64,000 nt of DNA from CBDEGU01 sp965238045 (GCA_965238045.1 CBDEGU010000012.1:2728001-2792000); one strand, 5' to 3'; numbered from the stretch's first letter, positions 24,430 through 34,286 are shown. The notes: generated by a model from the letters alone, not told the origin. A program made the numbers and translations.

Positions 24430-26388
24430 ATGCCCGAGCTTCTCTGGAAACCCTCAGCCGCGGATGTTGAGCGCTCGAACCTGACGGCCTTCATGCGCGC
24501 CGCCGAGCGGCGTCACAACCTCGGTCCTTTCAGCGGATACGCAGAGCTTTATCGATGGTCGATTGAACAGCCTCGAGAATTCTGGCAATCGATTTGGGAG
24601 TTCGGTGACGTGAAGGCCGAACAGACGGCCGGCGAAGTCGTACGGCATTTCGACCGCATGCCCGGCGCGGAGTGGTTTCCGGGCGCCCGGTTGAATTTCG
24701 CGCGCAATCTGCTGCGCTACGGTGACGAGAGCGAGGCGCTCGTTTTTTGGAACGAGTCGGGCCGCCAGCGATCGCTTACCTACGCTGAACTCGGCGCTGA
24801 AGTCGGGCGGCTCTCGCGAGCTCTGGCGCGCTTGGGCGTGCGGCCGGGAGATCGCGTCGCGGGGTTCATGCCCAACATGCCCGAGACCGTGATCGCCATG
24901 CTTGGGGCGACGAGTTTGGGCGCTCTGTGGTCCTCGTGTTCCCCCGACTTCGGCCTGCAAGGCGTGCTCGACCGCTTCGAGCAGATTGAACCCAAGGTGC
25001 TCTTCACAGCCGACGGCTACCAGTACAACGGGAAAGCGTTCGACTGTCTTGACCGCGCGGGGAAGATCGCCTCGCGGGTCGCGTCCATCGAGCAGGTAGT
25101 CGTCGTTCCCTGCGCCTCGGACGAGCCTCGCATCAGCGACGTTCCCAGAAGCATTCTCTATCAGGACCTGCTGGAAGGCGAGTCAGCGGCCGAGCCCGAG
25201 TTCGTCTCGCTGCCGTTTGACCATCCGATTTACATCATGTATTCGTCGGGAACGACCGGCCCGCCGAAGTGCATCGTTCACCGGGCCGGCGGCACGCTCG
25301 TGCAGCATCTCAAGGAGCTGAAGCTGCACAACGATTTGGGCCGGGAGGACCGTATTTTCTACTTCACCACCTGCGGATGGATGATGTGGAACTGGCTTGT
25401 CAGCAGCCTCGCCGCCGGCGCCACCGTGGTGCTCTATGACGGTTCGCCGTTTCATCCGGCGCCCAGCCAGCTCTTTGACCTCGCCGAGCAAGAGCGCCTG
25501 ACCATCTTCGGAGCCAGCGCCAAATATCTGGCCGCCGCCCAGAAGGCGGGGCTCGAACCGGCCCGAACCCATGATTTGCAATCGCTTCGGGCCATCCTCT
25601 CGACCGGCTCGCCTCTCATGGACGAGAGCTTCGATTTCGTCTACGCCAAGGTCAAGGCCGATGTGCGGCTTTCGTCCATTTCCGGCGGAACGGACCTCAT
25701 TTCTTGCTTTGCTCTGGGCAATCCGATCGCTCCGGTCTATCGGGGCGAAATCCAGACGCGCGGCTTGGGCATGAAGGTCGAAGTCTTTGACGACCAAGGC
25801 CGCTCGCTGCCGCCAGGCGAAAAAGGAGAACTCGTCTGCACGCAGCCGTTCCCGTCGATGCCGGCGGGTTTTTGGAACGACCCGGGTGGAAGCAAATACC
25901 GCGCCACCTACTTTGCAACCTTCCCCGGCGTCTGGCATCATGGCGACTACTGCGAACGCACGCCCAGCAGCGGCATGATCATCCACGGGCGCTCGGACAC
26001 CGTGCTCAATCCGGGCGGTGTGCGCATCGGCACGGCGGAGATCTACAGGCCGGTGGAAAGAATCCCCGAAGTGCTCGAAGCCGTCGTTGTCGGCCAGAGC
26101 TGGGAAGGCGACCTGCGGGTGGTCCTGTTTGTCAGGCTGCGCGAGGACGCGGCACTCGACGAGGCGCTCGAGACTCGCATCCGCCAGCGCATTCGCGCCG
26201 AGGCTAGTCCGAGGCATGTTCCGGCGAAAATTCTCGCGGTCGCCGACATTCCCCGCACGCTCAACGGCAAGATCGCCGAATTGGCGGTCAGACACGTGAT
26301 CGAGAACCGTCCCGTCACCAACCGCGACGCGCTCGCCAATCCCGAGGCCCTCGATCTGTTCCAAGACCTTGAGGCGCTTCAATCCTGA
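24430..26388 (+). CDS. acetoacetyl-CoA synthetase
   Basis: 652-residue ANL-superfamily ligase that activates acetoacetate with ATP and CoA. Motifs are the P-loop-like IMYSSGTTGPPKCIVH, FFYFTTCGWMMWNWLVS-type core (TTCGWMMWNW), ISGGTDLISCF, HGRSDTVLNPGGVRIGTAEI and the adenylation lysine in TLNGKIAELAVRHVI. The N-terminal AEWFPGARLNFARNLL is characteristic of the acetoacetyl-CoA and acetyl-CoA synthetase group, and the acetoacetate branch fits best overall. It starts 9 bp after the rlmH stop. Confidence 0.88.
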   Translation: MPELLWKPSAADVERSNLTAFMRAAERRHNLGPFSGYAELYRWSIEQPREFWQSIWEFGDVKAEQTAGEVVRHFDRMPGAEWFPGARLNFARNLLRYGDESEALVFWNESGRQRSLTYAELGAEVGRLSRALARLGVRPGDRVAGFMPNMPETVIAMLGATSLGALWSSCSPDFGLQGVLDRFEQIEPKVLFTADGYQYNGKAFDCLDRAGKIASRVASIEQVVVVPCASDEPRISDVPRSILYQDLLEGESAAEPEFVSLPFDHPIYIMYSSGTTGPPKCIVHRAGGTLVQHLKELKLHNDLGREDRIFYFTTCGWMMWNWLVSSLAAGATVVLYDGSPFHPAPSQLFDLAEQERLTIFGASAKYLAAAQKAGLEPARTHDLQSLRAILSTGSPLMDESFDFVYAKVKADVRLSSISGGTDLISCFALGNPIAPVYRGEIQTRGLGMKVEVFDDQGRSLPPGEKGELVCTQPFPSMPAGFWNDPGGSKYRATYFATFPGVWHHGDYCERTPSSGMIIHGRSDTVLNPGGVRIGTAEIYRPVERIPEVLEAVVVGQSWEGDLRVVLFVRLREDAALDEALETRIRQRIRAEASPRHVPAKILAVADIPRTLNGKIAELAVRHVIENRPVTNRDALANPEALDLFQDLEALQS

Positions 26389-26460
26389 ATCGCCGCCGTT
26401 CGTGAGTGAGCCGCGGCTCTGAGCGCTCAGCCGAACTAGGTTCGTGTAATCTGGGCTCCG

Positions 26461-26466
26461 TATAAT
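26461..26466 (+). promoter_or_regulatory. candidate -10 element for trmFO
   Basis: A perfect TATAAT lies 23 bp before the trmFO start at 26489. No good -35 hexamer is seen at 16-18 bp upstream, so the promoter is only tentative. Confidence 0.35.
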
Positions 26467-26488
26467 GGATGGCAGGCTAGGTTGCCTG

Positions 26489-27835
26489 ATGAGCAGACCC
26501 GAAATTCACATCCTCGGCGGGGGCCTTGCCGGCTCGGAAGCGGCCTATCAGGCCGCCCGCCTCGGCTGCCAGGTCAAGCTCTATGAGATGCGTCCCCATC
26601 GCGCCACGCCGGCGCATCAAACCGGCGGACTGGCGGAACTGGTCTGCAGCAATTCGCTGAAGTCGGAAACGCCTCATGCGGCCTCCTGGCTGCTCAAGCA
26701 GGAGCTGCGCCGGATGGATTCCCTCTCGATGCGGGCCGCGGCCGAGGCTCGCGTGCCGGGCGGCAACGCGCTGACGGTGGATCGCGCACGGTTTTCCGAG
26801 GCCATCGGAGAGGCGATCGAGCGGGAGCCGCTGATTGAGTTGCGCCGCCAGGAAGTCGCCGACATCCCGAGCGGCCAGGTAGTCATTGTCGCCACCGGAC
26901 CCCTGACCAGCGACCGGCTGGCCGCCTCGATCGCCGGGCTGACCGGCAGCGAAGGTCTGTTCTTCCACGACGCGATTAGCCCGATCGTGGACGCTGAAAC
27001 GATCGACATGAGCATCGCCTTCCGGGCCTCGCGTTACGGCAAATCAATCGACGGCACCGGCGACTACATCAATTGCCCTTTCAACCGGGAACAGTACGCT
27101 CGTTTCCACGAAGCCCTGATCGCGGCCCAGCAGCATCGCGGCCATGACTTCGACAACCTGAACTACTTCGAGGCCTGCCTGCCGATCGAAGAACTCGCCC
27201 GCCGGGGCTTCGATACGTTGCGCTTCGGACCGATGAAGCCGGTCGGACTGCGTCACCCGGAAACGGGCGAATCTTTCCGCGCCGTGGTGCAGCTTCGTCA
27301 GGAGGACCTGCGGGCGGGGTCCTACAACATCGTCGGCTTTCAAAATCACCTCAAATACGGCGAGCAGAAGCGCATCCTGCGAATGATCCCGGGGCTGGAA
27401 AACGCCGAGTTCCTGCGCTATGGGCAAATCCACCGCAACACGTACATCAACGCGCCCGCGCTGCTCACGCCGGCGCTTCACCTGCGCTCGCATCCAGGCG
27501 TTTTCTTCGCCGGGCAGATCTCGGGCATTGAGGGATATGTGGAAGCGATGGCGACAGGGCTAATGGCGGGCCGCAATGCCGTACGGCGAGCCGAGGGCGC
27601 CGAGCCGCTGACCTGGCCGCGCGAAACCGCGCACGGCTCGCTCGCCCATTACATCTCCGGCGCGAGCCCGGACAACTATCAGCCGGCGAATATAACTTTC
27701 GATCTGCTGCCGATGCTGCCGCCTGAGCAACACCAGCGGTTGCGGCGCGACCGCAAGGAACGCCGCCGCCGGCAGTGTGAACTTGGCCTAGAGAAACTCG
27801 ATGACTTTCTCGAATCCCATGCCTTCGCCGCCTAG
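26489..27835 (+). CDS. trmFO: folate-dependent tRNA (uracil-54-C5)-methyltransferase
   Basis: 448-residue FAD enzyme making ribothymidine at tRNA position 54 from methylene-tetrahydrofolate. The FAD-binding N-terminus is IHILGGGLAGSEAAYQAARL, followed by YEMRPHRATPAHQT and the conserved ELVCSNSLKSE. CPFNREQYARF, VQLRQEDLRAGSYNIVGFQ and FAGQISGIEGYVEAMATG are typical. The ATG at 26489 gives the canonical N-terminus. It is adjacent to xerC, a common gene order. Confidence 0.95.
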   Translation: MSRPEIHILGGGLAGSEAAYQAARLGCQVKLYEMRPHRATPAHQTGGLAELVCSNSLKSETPHAASWLLKQELRRMDSLSMRAAAEARVPGGNALTVDRARFSEAIGEAIEREPLIELRRQEVADIPSGQVVIVATGPLTSDRLAASIAGLTGSEGLFFHDAISPIVDAETIDMSIAFRASRYGKSIDGTGDYINCPFNREQYARFHEALIAAQQHRGHDFDNLNYFEACLPIEELARRGFDTLRFGPMKPVGLRHPETGESFRAVVQLRQEDLRAGSYNIVGFQNHLKYGEQKRILRMIPGLENAEFLRYGQIHRNTYINAPALLTPALHLRSHPGVFFAGQISGIEGYVEAMATGLMAGRNAVRRAEGAEPLTWPRETAHGSLAHYISGASPDNYQPANITFDLLPMLPPEQHQRLRRDRKERRRRQCELGLEKLDDFLESHAFAA

Positions 27836-27894
27836 CCCGCTTCCGCCCTTGGATCGAGGGCCGCACGCGCGCCGCGGCCATTGGGAGGGGAAGG

Positions 27895-28836
27895 ATGCCC
27901 TCTAGCGAGCTGGCCGAGCAGCGGGAAGGTTTCTTGCAGTCGCTTCGGCGCGCCAATCTCTCCGCTCACACGATCCGCAGCTACCGCTCCGACCTCAAAC
28001 AGTTCGCCGAGTATTGCTCGCCCCCCGGCGAGTCCCCGCCCGCGCTGGCCTCGATCGACGTCCTGCTGATCCGCGAGTTCATGGCCGACTGCTTCCGCCG
28101 CGGCAATACGAACCGGTCGGTTTCGCGAAAACTCTCGGCCTTGCGCGCTTTCTTCAAGTTCTTGGTGCGAGAAGGAATCGTGGCCGCGAACCCGGCGAAG
28201 CTGGTCTCGATGCCCAAGACGCCCAAGACGCTCCCGGTGGTCATGACGCCCCAGCAGACCAACGATCTGATTGATTCCATTCCCGCTTCGAGTCAGAGCG
28301 GCGGCGGCGAAACTCCGTCAACACCCAAGGAGAAGGCCGCCGTCGTGAGACGATTGCGCGACCGGCTGATCTTTGAGCTGCTCTACGGCTCGGGTCTGCG
28401 GGTGAGCGAACTTGTAGGGCTCAATCGCGACGACATGGACCGCGACGAGCGCTGGATACGGGTGCGGGGCAAAGGCCGTAAGGAGCGTCTGACACCTTTC
28501 GGCGCGTGCGCCGCCGAGGCGCTGGAACGATGTTTGGCCACTCGGGACCCTACCGATGAGCCAGCCCTGCTGCTCAACGCGCGAGGAGGACGGCTGAGCG
28601 CGCGCAGCGTCGAACGCATCGTCAAGCACTACGCCCTGTTATTCTCCGGTGATCCGGGCTTGCATCCGCACTCGTTACGCCACGCCTTCGCGACTCATCT
28701 GCTCGGCGACGGCGCCGACCTGCGGGCGATTCAGGAATTACTGGGTCACGCCAGTCTTTCGACAACTCAAAAATACACCCAGCTCTCACTGAATGAGCTC
28801 ATGGCGGTCTACGATCGTTCCCATCCCAAGGCCTAG
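27895..28836 (+). CDS. xerC: tyrosine recombinase XerC/XerD type
   Basis: 313 residues. The N-terminal SAM-like domain (about 1-100) is followed by the catalytic domain with Arg in YGSGLRVSELVGL, Lys in RVRGKGRKERLTPF, His-Arg in HPHSLRHAFATHLL, His in LGHASLSTTQKYTQ and Tyr in the same stretch. It presumably resolves chromosome dimers at dif; XerC versus XerD is chosen mainly from its position next to trmFO. Its 3' end overlaps the convergent wecB end by 51 bp. Confidence 0.88.
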   Translation: MPSSELAEQREGFLQSLRRANLSAHTIRSYRSDLKQFAEYCSPPGESPPALASIDVLLIREFMADCFRRGNTNRSVSRKLSALRAFFKFLVREGIVAANPAKLVSMPKTPKTLPVVMTPQQTNDLIDSIPASSQSGGGETPSTPKEKAAVVRRLRDRLIFELLYGSGLRVSELVGLNRDDMDRDERWIRVRGKGRKERLTPFGACAAEALERCLATRDPTDEPALLLNARGGRLSARSVERIVKHYALLFSGDPGLHPHSLRHAFATHLLGDGADLRAIQELLGHASLSTTQKYTQLSLNELMAVYDRSHPKA

Positions 28837-29937
28837 CAGTCCGTCCGCGATCCGCTCGCAAGCGTGGCCGTCCCCATAGGGGTTATGGGCCCTCGCCATG
28901 TGCTTGTAGTGCGTTTCGTCGTCTAGCAGTCTCGCCGTCTCGGTGACGATCACGTCGATTTCGGCGCCGACCAGGATGGCCGTCCCGGCGTCAATGGCCT
29001 CCTGGCGCTCGGACTTCTCTCTCATCACGAGGACCGGCTTACCAAGGGACGGGGCTTCTTCCTGAATGCCTCCCGAATCGGTCAAGATGATGTGGCTCCT
29101 CATCATGAGATCGACGAACGGCACGTACTCAAGAGGCTCCATCAGCTCAACATGTGCCGTCCCGCCGAGCAAGCGCCGAACGGGTTCTAGCACATTGGGA
29201 TTCCGGTGCACCGGATAGACAATCTGGACATCGGGCCGCTGGGCCAGCCGCCGCAGCGCCATGCAGATCCGCTCGAATCCCGCGCCGAAGCTTTCACGCC
29301 GGTGCGCGGTCACGAGAATGAGCTTGCGGCCCTCGTCCAGAAACGGCCAGTCCTTTCGGGGCAACTCTCCGCTCAGCAAGCGATCTCTGACCGACACGAC
29401 GGCGTCGATCACGGTATTGCCGGTCACCATGATTCTGTCGCCCGGCACTCCCTCGCGGCGGAGATTTTCAGCCGCCCGCTCGGTAGCGGCGAAATGCAGA
29501 TCGCTCAGCCGCGTTGCCAGTACGCGGTTCATCTCTTCGGGAAACGGGCTGAAGCGGTCCCCGGTTCTCAGCCCCGCTTCGACGTGACCGACGGGCGTCT
29601 TAGCGTAGAAGGCCGCCAGCGCCGCGGCGAATGTCGTCGTCGTATCGCCCTGAACAATGACGACATGGGGCTCGGCGTCCTTCAGTACCGCCGCAAGCCC
29701 CGTCAGCACGCCGGCGGTGGTCTGGCAGAGGGTTTGGTCCGGCCTCATCAGGTCCAAGTCATAGTCCGGCCGGACATCAAAGGCGGTCAGTACCTGGTCG
29801 AGCATCGAACGGTGCTGCGCCGTCACGCAGGTACGCACGTCAAACTTGCGCGGCGCCGAGCGCAGATGCGCGACCAGGGGACACAGCTTGATTGCCTCCG
29901 GCCTGGTGCCGAAGACCACGAGAGCACGGACGGGCAT
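28786..29937 (-). CDS. wecB: UDP-N-acetylglucosamine 2-epimerase (non-hydrolysing)
   Basis: 383 residues. The enzyme interconverts UDP-GlcNAc and UDP-ManNAc for surface polysaccharides. Family motifs are FGTRPEAIKLCPLV, VIVQGDTTTTFAAAL, VGHVEAGLRTGDRFSPFPEE, TVIDAV, LVTAHRRESFG and ILTDSGGIQEEAPSLGKPVL. Length is normal. It runs towards xerC and overlaps its end. It is preceded closely by the SirB1-like gene on the same strand (4 bp apart), so the two are likely co-transcribed. Confidence 0.93.
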   Translation of the reverse strand: MPVRALVVFGTRPEAIKLCPLVAHLRSAPRKFDVRTCVTAQHRSMLDQVLTAFDVRPDYDLDLMRPDQTLCQTTAGVLTGLAAVLKDAEPHVVIVQGDTTTTFAAALAAFYAKTPVGHVEAGLRTGDRFSPFPEEMNRVLATRLSDLHFAATERAAENLRREGVPGDRIMVTGNTVIDAVVSVRDRLLSGELPRKDWPFLDEGRKLILVTAHRRESFGAGFERICMALRRLAQRPDVQIVYPVHRNPNVLEPVRRLLGGTAHVELMEPLEYVPFVDLMMRSHIILTDSGGIQEEAPSLGKPVLVMREKSERQEAIDAGTAILVGAEIDVIVTETARLLDDETHYKHMARAHNPYGDGHACERIADGLLGLGMGTIVDRHELIQ

Positions 29938-29941
29938 GATG

Positions 29942-30784
29942 CTAATTCAGCGCTGTTTGATGGCGCCAAGTTCTCTCGATCCACTTGCGCACCTCGGCGG
30001 CGTCGGCGGCATCGGGATGCAGGGTCAAGTAGGTTTCAAAATCCTCGCGCGCCCGGCTCCAGCGCCGCAGTTCGTAATGCAGCCGTCCGCGCTGCTTGAC
30101 CTCGTTGGCCGCCGCCGGGACCAGAGCGAGAATCATGTCCAGCACGCCGACGGCCTTCGCGAGGCGCCGCCTTCGGAGATAGATCGCCAGCAGGTTGTTG
30201 AGCATTCGGACGACCATGTAGCGGTTGTCGACCCCACGGAAGCTGTGCTCTCTGAGCACGGCGTCGTGACCGCGAACCGAATACACCATCTCCTGGCAAT
30301 CCTCCTCGCTCAACACCCGGCCCCGCCGGAAGGGGTCCAGGTAGTGCACCTGCCGCCCGTCGTCGTACTTGAGCACGAAATGTCCGGGCAACCCGACCCC
30401 ATAGAAGGGAAGATTCAATTTCCGCGTGATTTCAAGATAGATTACCGACAGGGTGATGGGGATGCCGGCGCGCCGCTGGATCACATCGTTGAGAAAACTA
30501 TTTCTTGGATCGTAGTAGTCGTCGTGATTGCCGTGAAAACCCAGATGATCGAAGACATAGCCGTTCAAGATTTCAATGATCCGCCGCGGATCCACTTCCT
30601 CGCCCAAACGCTCTTTCGCCTCCATGGCGAACCGCTCCAGTTGTTTGAGCCAGGCCTCGACATCCAACTCCGGGTATTCCAGTTGCGCGATCACTAAGGC
30701 GGCGCGTCCGATCTCGATACGGTGATCCGGAGTCGCGAATACCCCGCGAAGGTGTTCGGTGACTTGCGATGACATCGACGACAT
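29942..30784 (-). CDS. SirB1-like transglutaminase-fold protein with TPR-like tail
   Basis: 280 residues. The SirB1/transglutaminase-like core includes NSFLNDVIQRRAGIPITLSV, LPFYGVGLPGHFVLKY and VHYLDPFRRGRVL. The tail (about 190-280) has tetratricopeptide-like helices (LHYELRRWSRAREDFETYL). A catalytic Cys is not evident at the usual place (QRRAGIPI), as in many SirB1 proteins, so activity is doubtful. Function is unknown. Confidence 0.75.
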   Translation of the reverse strand: MSSMSSQVTEHLRGVFATPDHRIEIGRAALVIAQLEYPELDVEAWLKQLERFAMEAKERLGEEVDPRRIIEILNGYVFDHLGFHGNHDDYYDPRNSFLNDVIQRRAGIPITLSVIYLEITRKLNLPFYGVGLPGHFVLKYDDGRQVHYLDPFRRGRVLSEEDCQEMVYSVRGHDAVLREHSFRGVDNRYMVVRMLNNLLAIYLRRRRLAKAVGVLDMILALVPAAANEVKQRGRLHYELRRWSRAREDFETYLTLHPDAADAAEVRKWIERTWRHQTALN

Positions 30785-30882
30785 CGGAGGTGGCGGGTAT
30801 CTTCAGTTTCGAACCGGCGACATCCAGAATATCACGCCAGATCCCCCGCTCGACAGGCGAAGTATCGACCGGAAGTCAGGGT

Positions 30883-32952
30883 CTATCGCGACTGGCCCAC
30901 CATGAGGGTCGCTTTTCGCACCGAAAAAGCGTCTTCTCCAGAGAACACCATGTGGACGGTCTTGCCGTCTCGGCTCATCCACTTGGCGGGAAAACTGCAT
31001 GTTTCCCCTGGCCCGGTATCCCATTTCTCCGAGATGTAAACCGTCGTCCAGGGGCCCCATGGCTCGGGAGCGTCATAGACGCCGAAGCCGCCCTCAAAGC
31101 GCGTGTCCCCGCCGGGGGTAATCTGGCACCAGAGATAGCGCCCCAGTCCGGCGTTGTAGCTAATCCCGGAACGGTAGGCCCGCCCGGGGTGTCGAAACAC
31201 CAACGCCCGGTCCCGCACGGCCGGCTTCCACAGCGGCTCGCCGCCGGGCAGGAGGCCAGCGAAGAATTCATAGGCATTTTGGCTGGCAATGGCGCTCTTG
31301 GGCACGCGCGCCAGCACCATGCCGTCGGCGGGCCGATAGGCGCTGTCGTCGTCGTGCGAGTAAACATACACGTAGTCATCGCGGGCCCCGGAATAGTTCT
31401 TTCCGAAGTTGAGGAACGTCGGGGCGCCAAAGCTCTGGGTGAATTTCCAGCCGCTCCAGGTCCAGTTGCGGCCGTGATCGGCCGACCAGGCCAGTTTCGA
31501 GTTCGCGGCATTGCGCACCCACATGTAGAGCGTGCCGCCGACCATCAACATGCCGCTGGCCTTTTCGCCCGCCGGGCTCTGGCCCACTCTTTCCCCCGTG
31601 TCTGAGCGGATATTGAATCCGCGGAAATCGTCTGGCCCGCCAGCGACCTTGGCCAGTCCCAGGCTCAGCTTCGTCTCTACCTTCGGCTCGAAACCCCATC
31701 CGTCGCCGTAGGCGGTGTACTGCTCGCCGTCGCCGGCCCAGGTCAGCGGCCAGTTATCACCTCCATCGGCCCGGCGCACGATGGACGCTTTCGGCGCCCA
31801 ATGAATGGCGCCGATCACCGGGCTCGACGGATACGGCGCCTGCCCGTGCGCAGGCGGACCGGTGACCGAGGCCGCGATCGGCTCCAGGAACGGTTCGAGT
31901 TTCCCGTACGCCGAACCGCGCTGGTCCGTCCAGCTCCCGCCGGCCCTTGCTACAACGATATCGAGGCTCGGGATCACGACGATCAAGCTGTCGTAGAGTC
32001 CCCAGGACCAAAAGGCGTCACGCGGCACGCCGGCCAGCGTGCCATCGGCGTTATTCCACCAAAGCAGCCCGTAGTGGGAAGAGGCGTTGGGATAGCGGTC
32101 GGGGCGATGCACCGCAAGACCGCCGGTTTCTCGCGGAACGCGGGAGACCGCACCCGGAAAATCAGCCGGGAGCAACTGCCGGTCCCGCCACTTTCCGCCA
32201 CGCAGATACAGCAGCCCAATCCTCGCCATGGCGTCGACATTGGCGTGAACGCCTGAGCCGAACTCCCGGCGCTGGACCCCCGCGATGGTTTCCTCGCGAT
32301 AGGCGTTCTTTCTCCATCGCAGGTCGGCGGGCTGAATGCCCAGCGGCGCGAAGACACGGCGGTATAGCACCGACTGCAAGTCTTCGCCGTAGGCGAGCGT
32401 GACGCACTCAGCCAGCCAGTTCGGACCGCCGTCGCTGTAGGACCATTTTGTGCCCGGCGCGAACAGGAGCTTCGTGTAGCCGCCGTCTTTGTCGAACCCG
32501 GCGGTCTGCGTCGCTAGCTGGAAGAGCGTAACCTTGCCGGCCCAGCCTTGCGCCCGATTCGATTCCGGCGGCACGCCGAAACGGGGATGATGCTTCGCGG
32601 CCCGGTCGCTCAACTTCACCTTTCCATCCAGCTATGCAAGCCCCACGGCTGTGAAGCCGATCGACTTGCTGCTGGATTTCAGGTCATAACGTTTGCGGGG
32701 ATCTCCCCAGGAAAGGACGAGCTTGCCACCGCGAGTGATGTAGCCCGACCCGCCGCCGCTCAGCGCGTACTCTCGAGCCGCGAAGAGAAGCTTTTCATCC
32801 ATGCCAGCTTCAGGAGGCGAGGTGGTTTCCCAGCGCTCGCCGGGCCACGGAGTCCGTGGCCAGACACGCTCTGGGCTTAGCAACGCCAGAGAGAGCAACG
32901 CCAGCAAAACGGCCCACGGCAGCGGAGGCAAGCTGGAACAGCCGAATGCCAT
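30883..32952 (-). pseudogene. serine beta-lactamase-like / DUF4185 fusion interrupted by an amber codon
   Basis: The minus-strand ATG at 32952 starts a hydrophobic leader (LPWAVLLALLSLALLSP) and a class C beta-lactamase-like domain with the SxxK motif (SSSK, about residues 93-96). Codon 107 is TAG (32632-32634). The identical frame then resumes (LDGKVKLSDRAAKHHPRFG, LATQTAGF, KWSYSDGGPNWLAE) and runs on to 30883, 690 codons in all. The second half (about residue 390 on) is a DUF4185-like, glycosidase-fold domain (YAWSADHGRNW-like, YVYVYSHDDDSAYRPADGM). Without suppression only a 106-residue fragment is made. The downstream portion has GTG/ATG codons but no good ribosome site. Confidence 0.75.
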
Positions 32953-32963
32953 AAAGGTTCTGA

Positions 32964-32993
32964 TTATCTCAGAAATCTTTTTATCTCAGAAAT
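32964..32993 (-). promoter_or_regulatory. two direct repeats upstream of the beta-lactamase fusion
   Basis: TTATCTCAGAAAT occurs at 32964-32976 and 32981-32993 (period 17), 11-41 bp upstream of the start codon at 32952. The spacing and position would fit an operator for a dimeric regulator. No regulator gene is adjacent. Confidence 0.4.
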
Positions 32994-33104
32994 TCCGGCA
33001 GACCCAGCAGGTTAGGCGACACCGAGGAACGGGGTGGAAAGCCGTAGCGGGTGCGGCATGCCATGCCGTTCAGCGTCTTGTTCGGAACCAACGGTAATTC
33101 GGAA

Positions 33105-34166
33105 CTAACAGCAACTCTCGCCACTGGCCGCCTCGGCTGAACTGGGGTCGGGGCCGCAAGGGAAGAGTCCGAAGTGCTTCACCGGCGCGGTCACCTCGAA
33201 GTAGCGGCCGAGCCTTGTCTCGCCCAGCATGCGGGCCGTATTGCGGCACACCGCAGTCGGCCGATGAGCCTCGAACACATGGTGATCATCGAAGACGAAA
33301 CGCGCCGCCGATCCTGGCGAGTTGCCCCGGTAGAGGGCCACCTGCCCGTAGTCCTCGCAGCGTTTGTCGAGAGGCTCGGTGAACTTGAAGCCGCGCACAT
33401 TGAGCGAAGAGAAGATAATCGGTTCGCCTTTGGCCTCGGTCTGCACGACACGCCGGCTGAACACGCGAGGGTCGCGGAAACCACTCTCTTTCATAGCGTC
33501 AAACCAGTCGTGCTCGTACATTGCCCCGCCAAGACATTCCGCGATCATTTCCGGGTCGTTGCGAATCGAGTCTGGCATTCTGCGGTCGGCGGCAATGTCG
33601 GAGATGAAAAACTCTCCGCCCTCGCGCAGCACGCGGTGGATCGTCGCAAATACCAGATCCTTGCGCGGCGACAGGTTGATGACGCAATCGGAAATTACCA
33701 GGTCGATGCTGTCGTCGGGGATAGAATCGGCAACCTCAATGAAGTCTTTGTGGAACTCTGTGTTCGGCTGGTCAAAGCCGAAAGCACTCGCTACTTCGGC
33801 CGAGTGGCCGCTGGCGACTTCGAGTTGCTCGTCGGTCATGTCGATGCCGTGAACGAAGCCCGCCCGGCCGACCTTATAAGAGGCGATGAAGGCATCGACA
33901 CCGGCGCCCGAACCCAGATCCAGTACGGTGATACCGCTCAGGTCATCGCCGGGAATCGGACACCCGCAGCCGTAGTGCCGGTCCTTGACCGCTTGCGGAA
34001 TGAGTTCCAGAATCTTGGAATGCCGCTCTTGCGTCTCGCCGGTACAGCAGGCCTTTTGGCTGAGATCAGAACTCTTCTTGAGATGGCGGCCGTAGTAAAA
34101 ACGCAGATGCTCGCGAAGCTCCTCGACTTCCGGCGATCGTTCCAGGAGCGATGTCTGGGTAACCAT
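33105..34166 (-). CDS. arsM: arsenite S-adenosylmethionine methyltransferase
   Basis: 353 residues. The SAM-binding motif is VLDLGSGAGVDAFIAS. Cysteines expected to bind As(III) are present: KACCTGET near residue 42, YGCGCPIPGDD, ISDCVINLSP and AECLGGAMYE. The protein ends in a Cys-Cys pair (SGESCC), frequent in ArsM-type proteins. ATG 34166 is preferred over an upstream start that only adds a basic tail. No arsR, arsB or arsC neighbour is in the window. Confidence 0.9.
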   Translation of the reverse strand: MVTQTSLLERSPEVEELREHLRFYYGRHLKKSSDLSQKACCTGETQERHSKILELIPQAVKDRHYGCGCPIPGDDLSGITVLDLGSGAGVDAFIASYKVGRAGFVHGIDMTDEQLEVASGHSAEVASAFGFDQPNTEFHKDFIEVADSIPDDSIDLVISDCVINLSPRKDLVFATIHRVLREGGEFFISDIAADRRMPDSIRNDPEMIAECLGGAMYEHDWFDAMKESGFRDPRVFSRRVVQTEAKGEPIIFSSLNVRGFKFTEPLDKRCEDYGQVALYRGNSPGSAARFVFDDHHVFEAHRPTAVCRNTARMLGETRLGRYFEVTAPVKHFGLFPCGPDPSSAEAASGESCC

Positions 34167-34286
34167 ACTACTTCGGACACTAAGCCGGGCAAGCAGCGAA
34201 GTCAAGCCCCCGCGCTGTTTTGGGAGCACAGTTTACATGACTTACATCCATGACGCATAGGACGAGACGGGGCCGGCGCACTCCCT

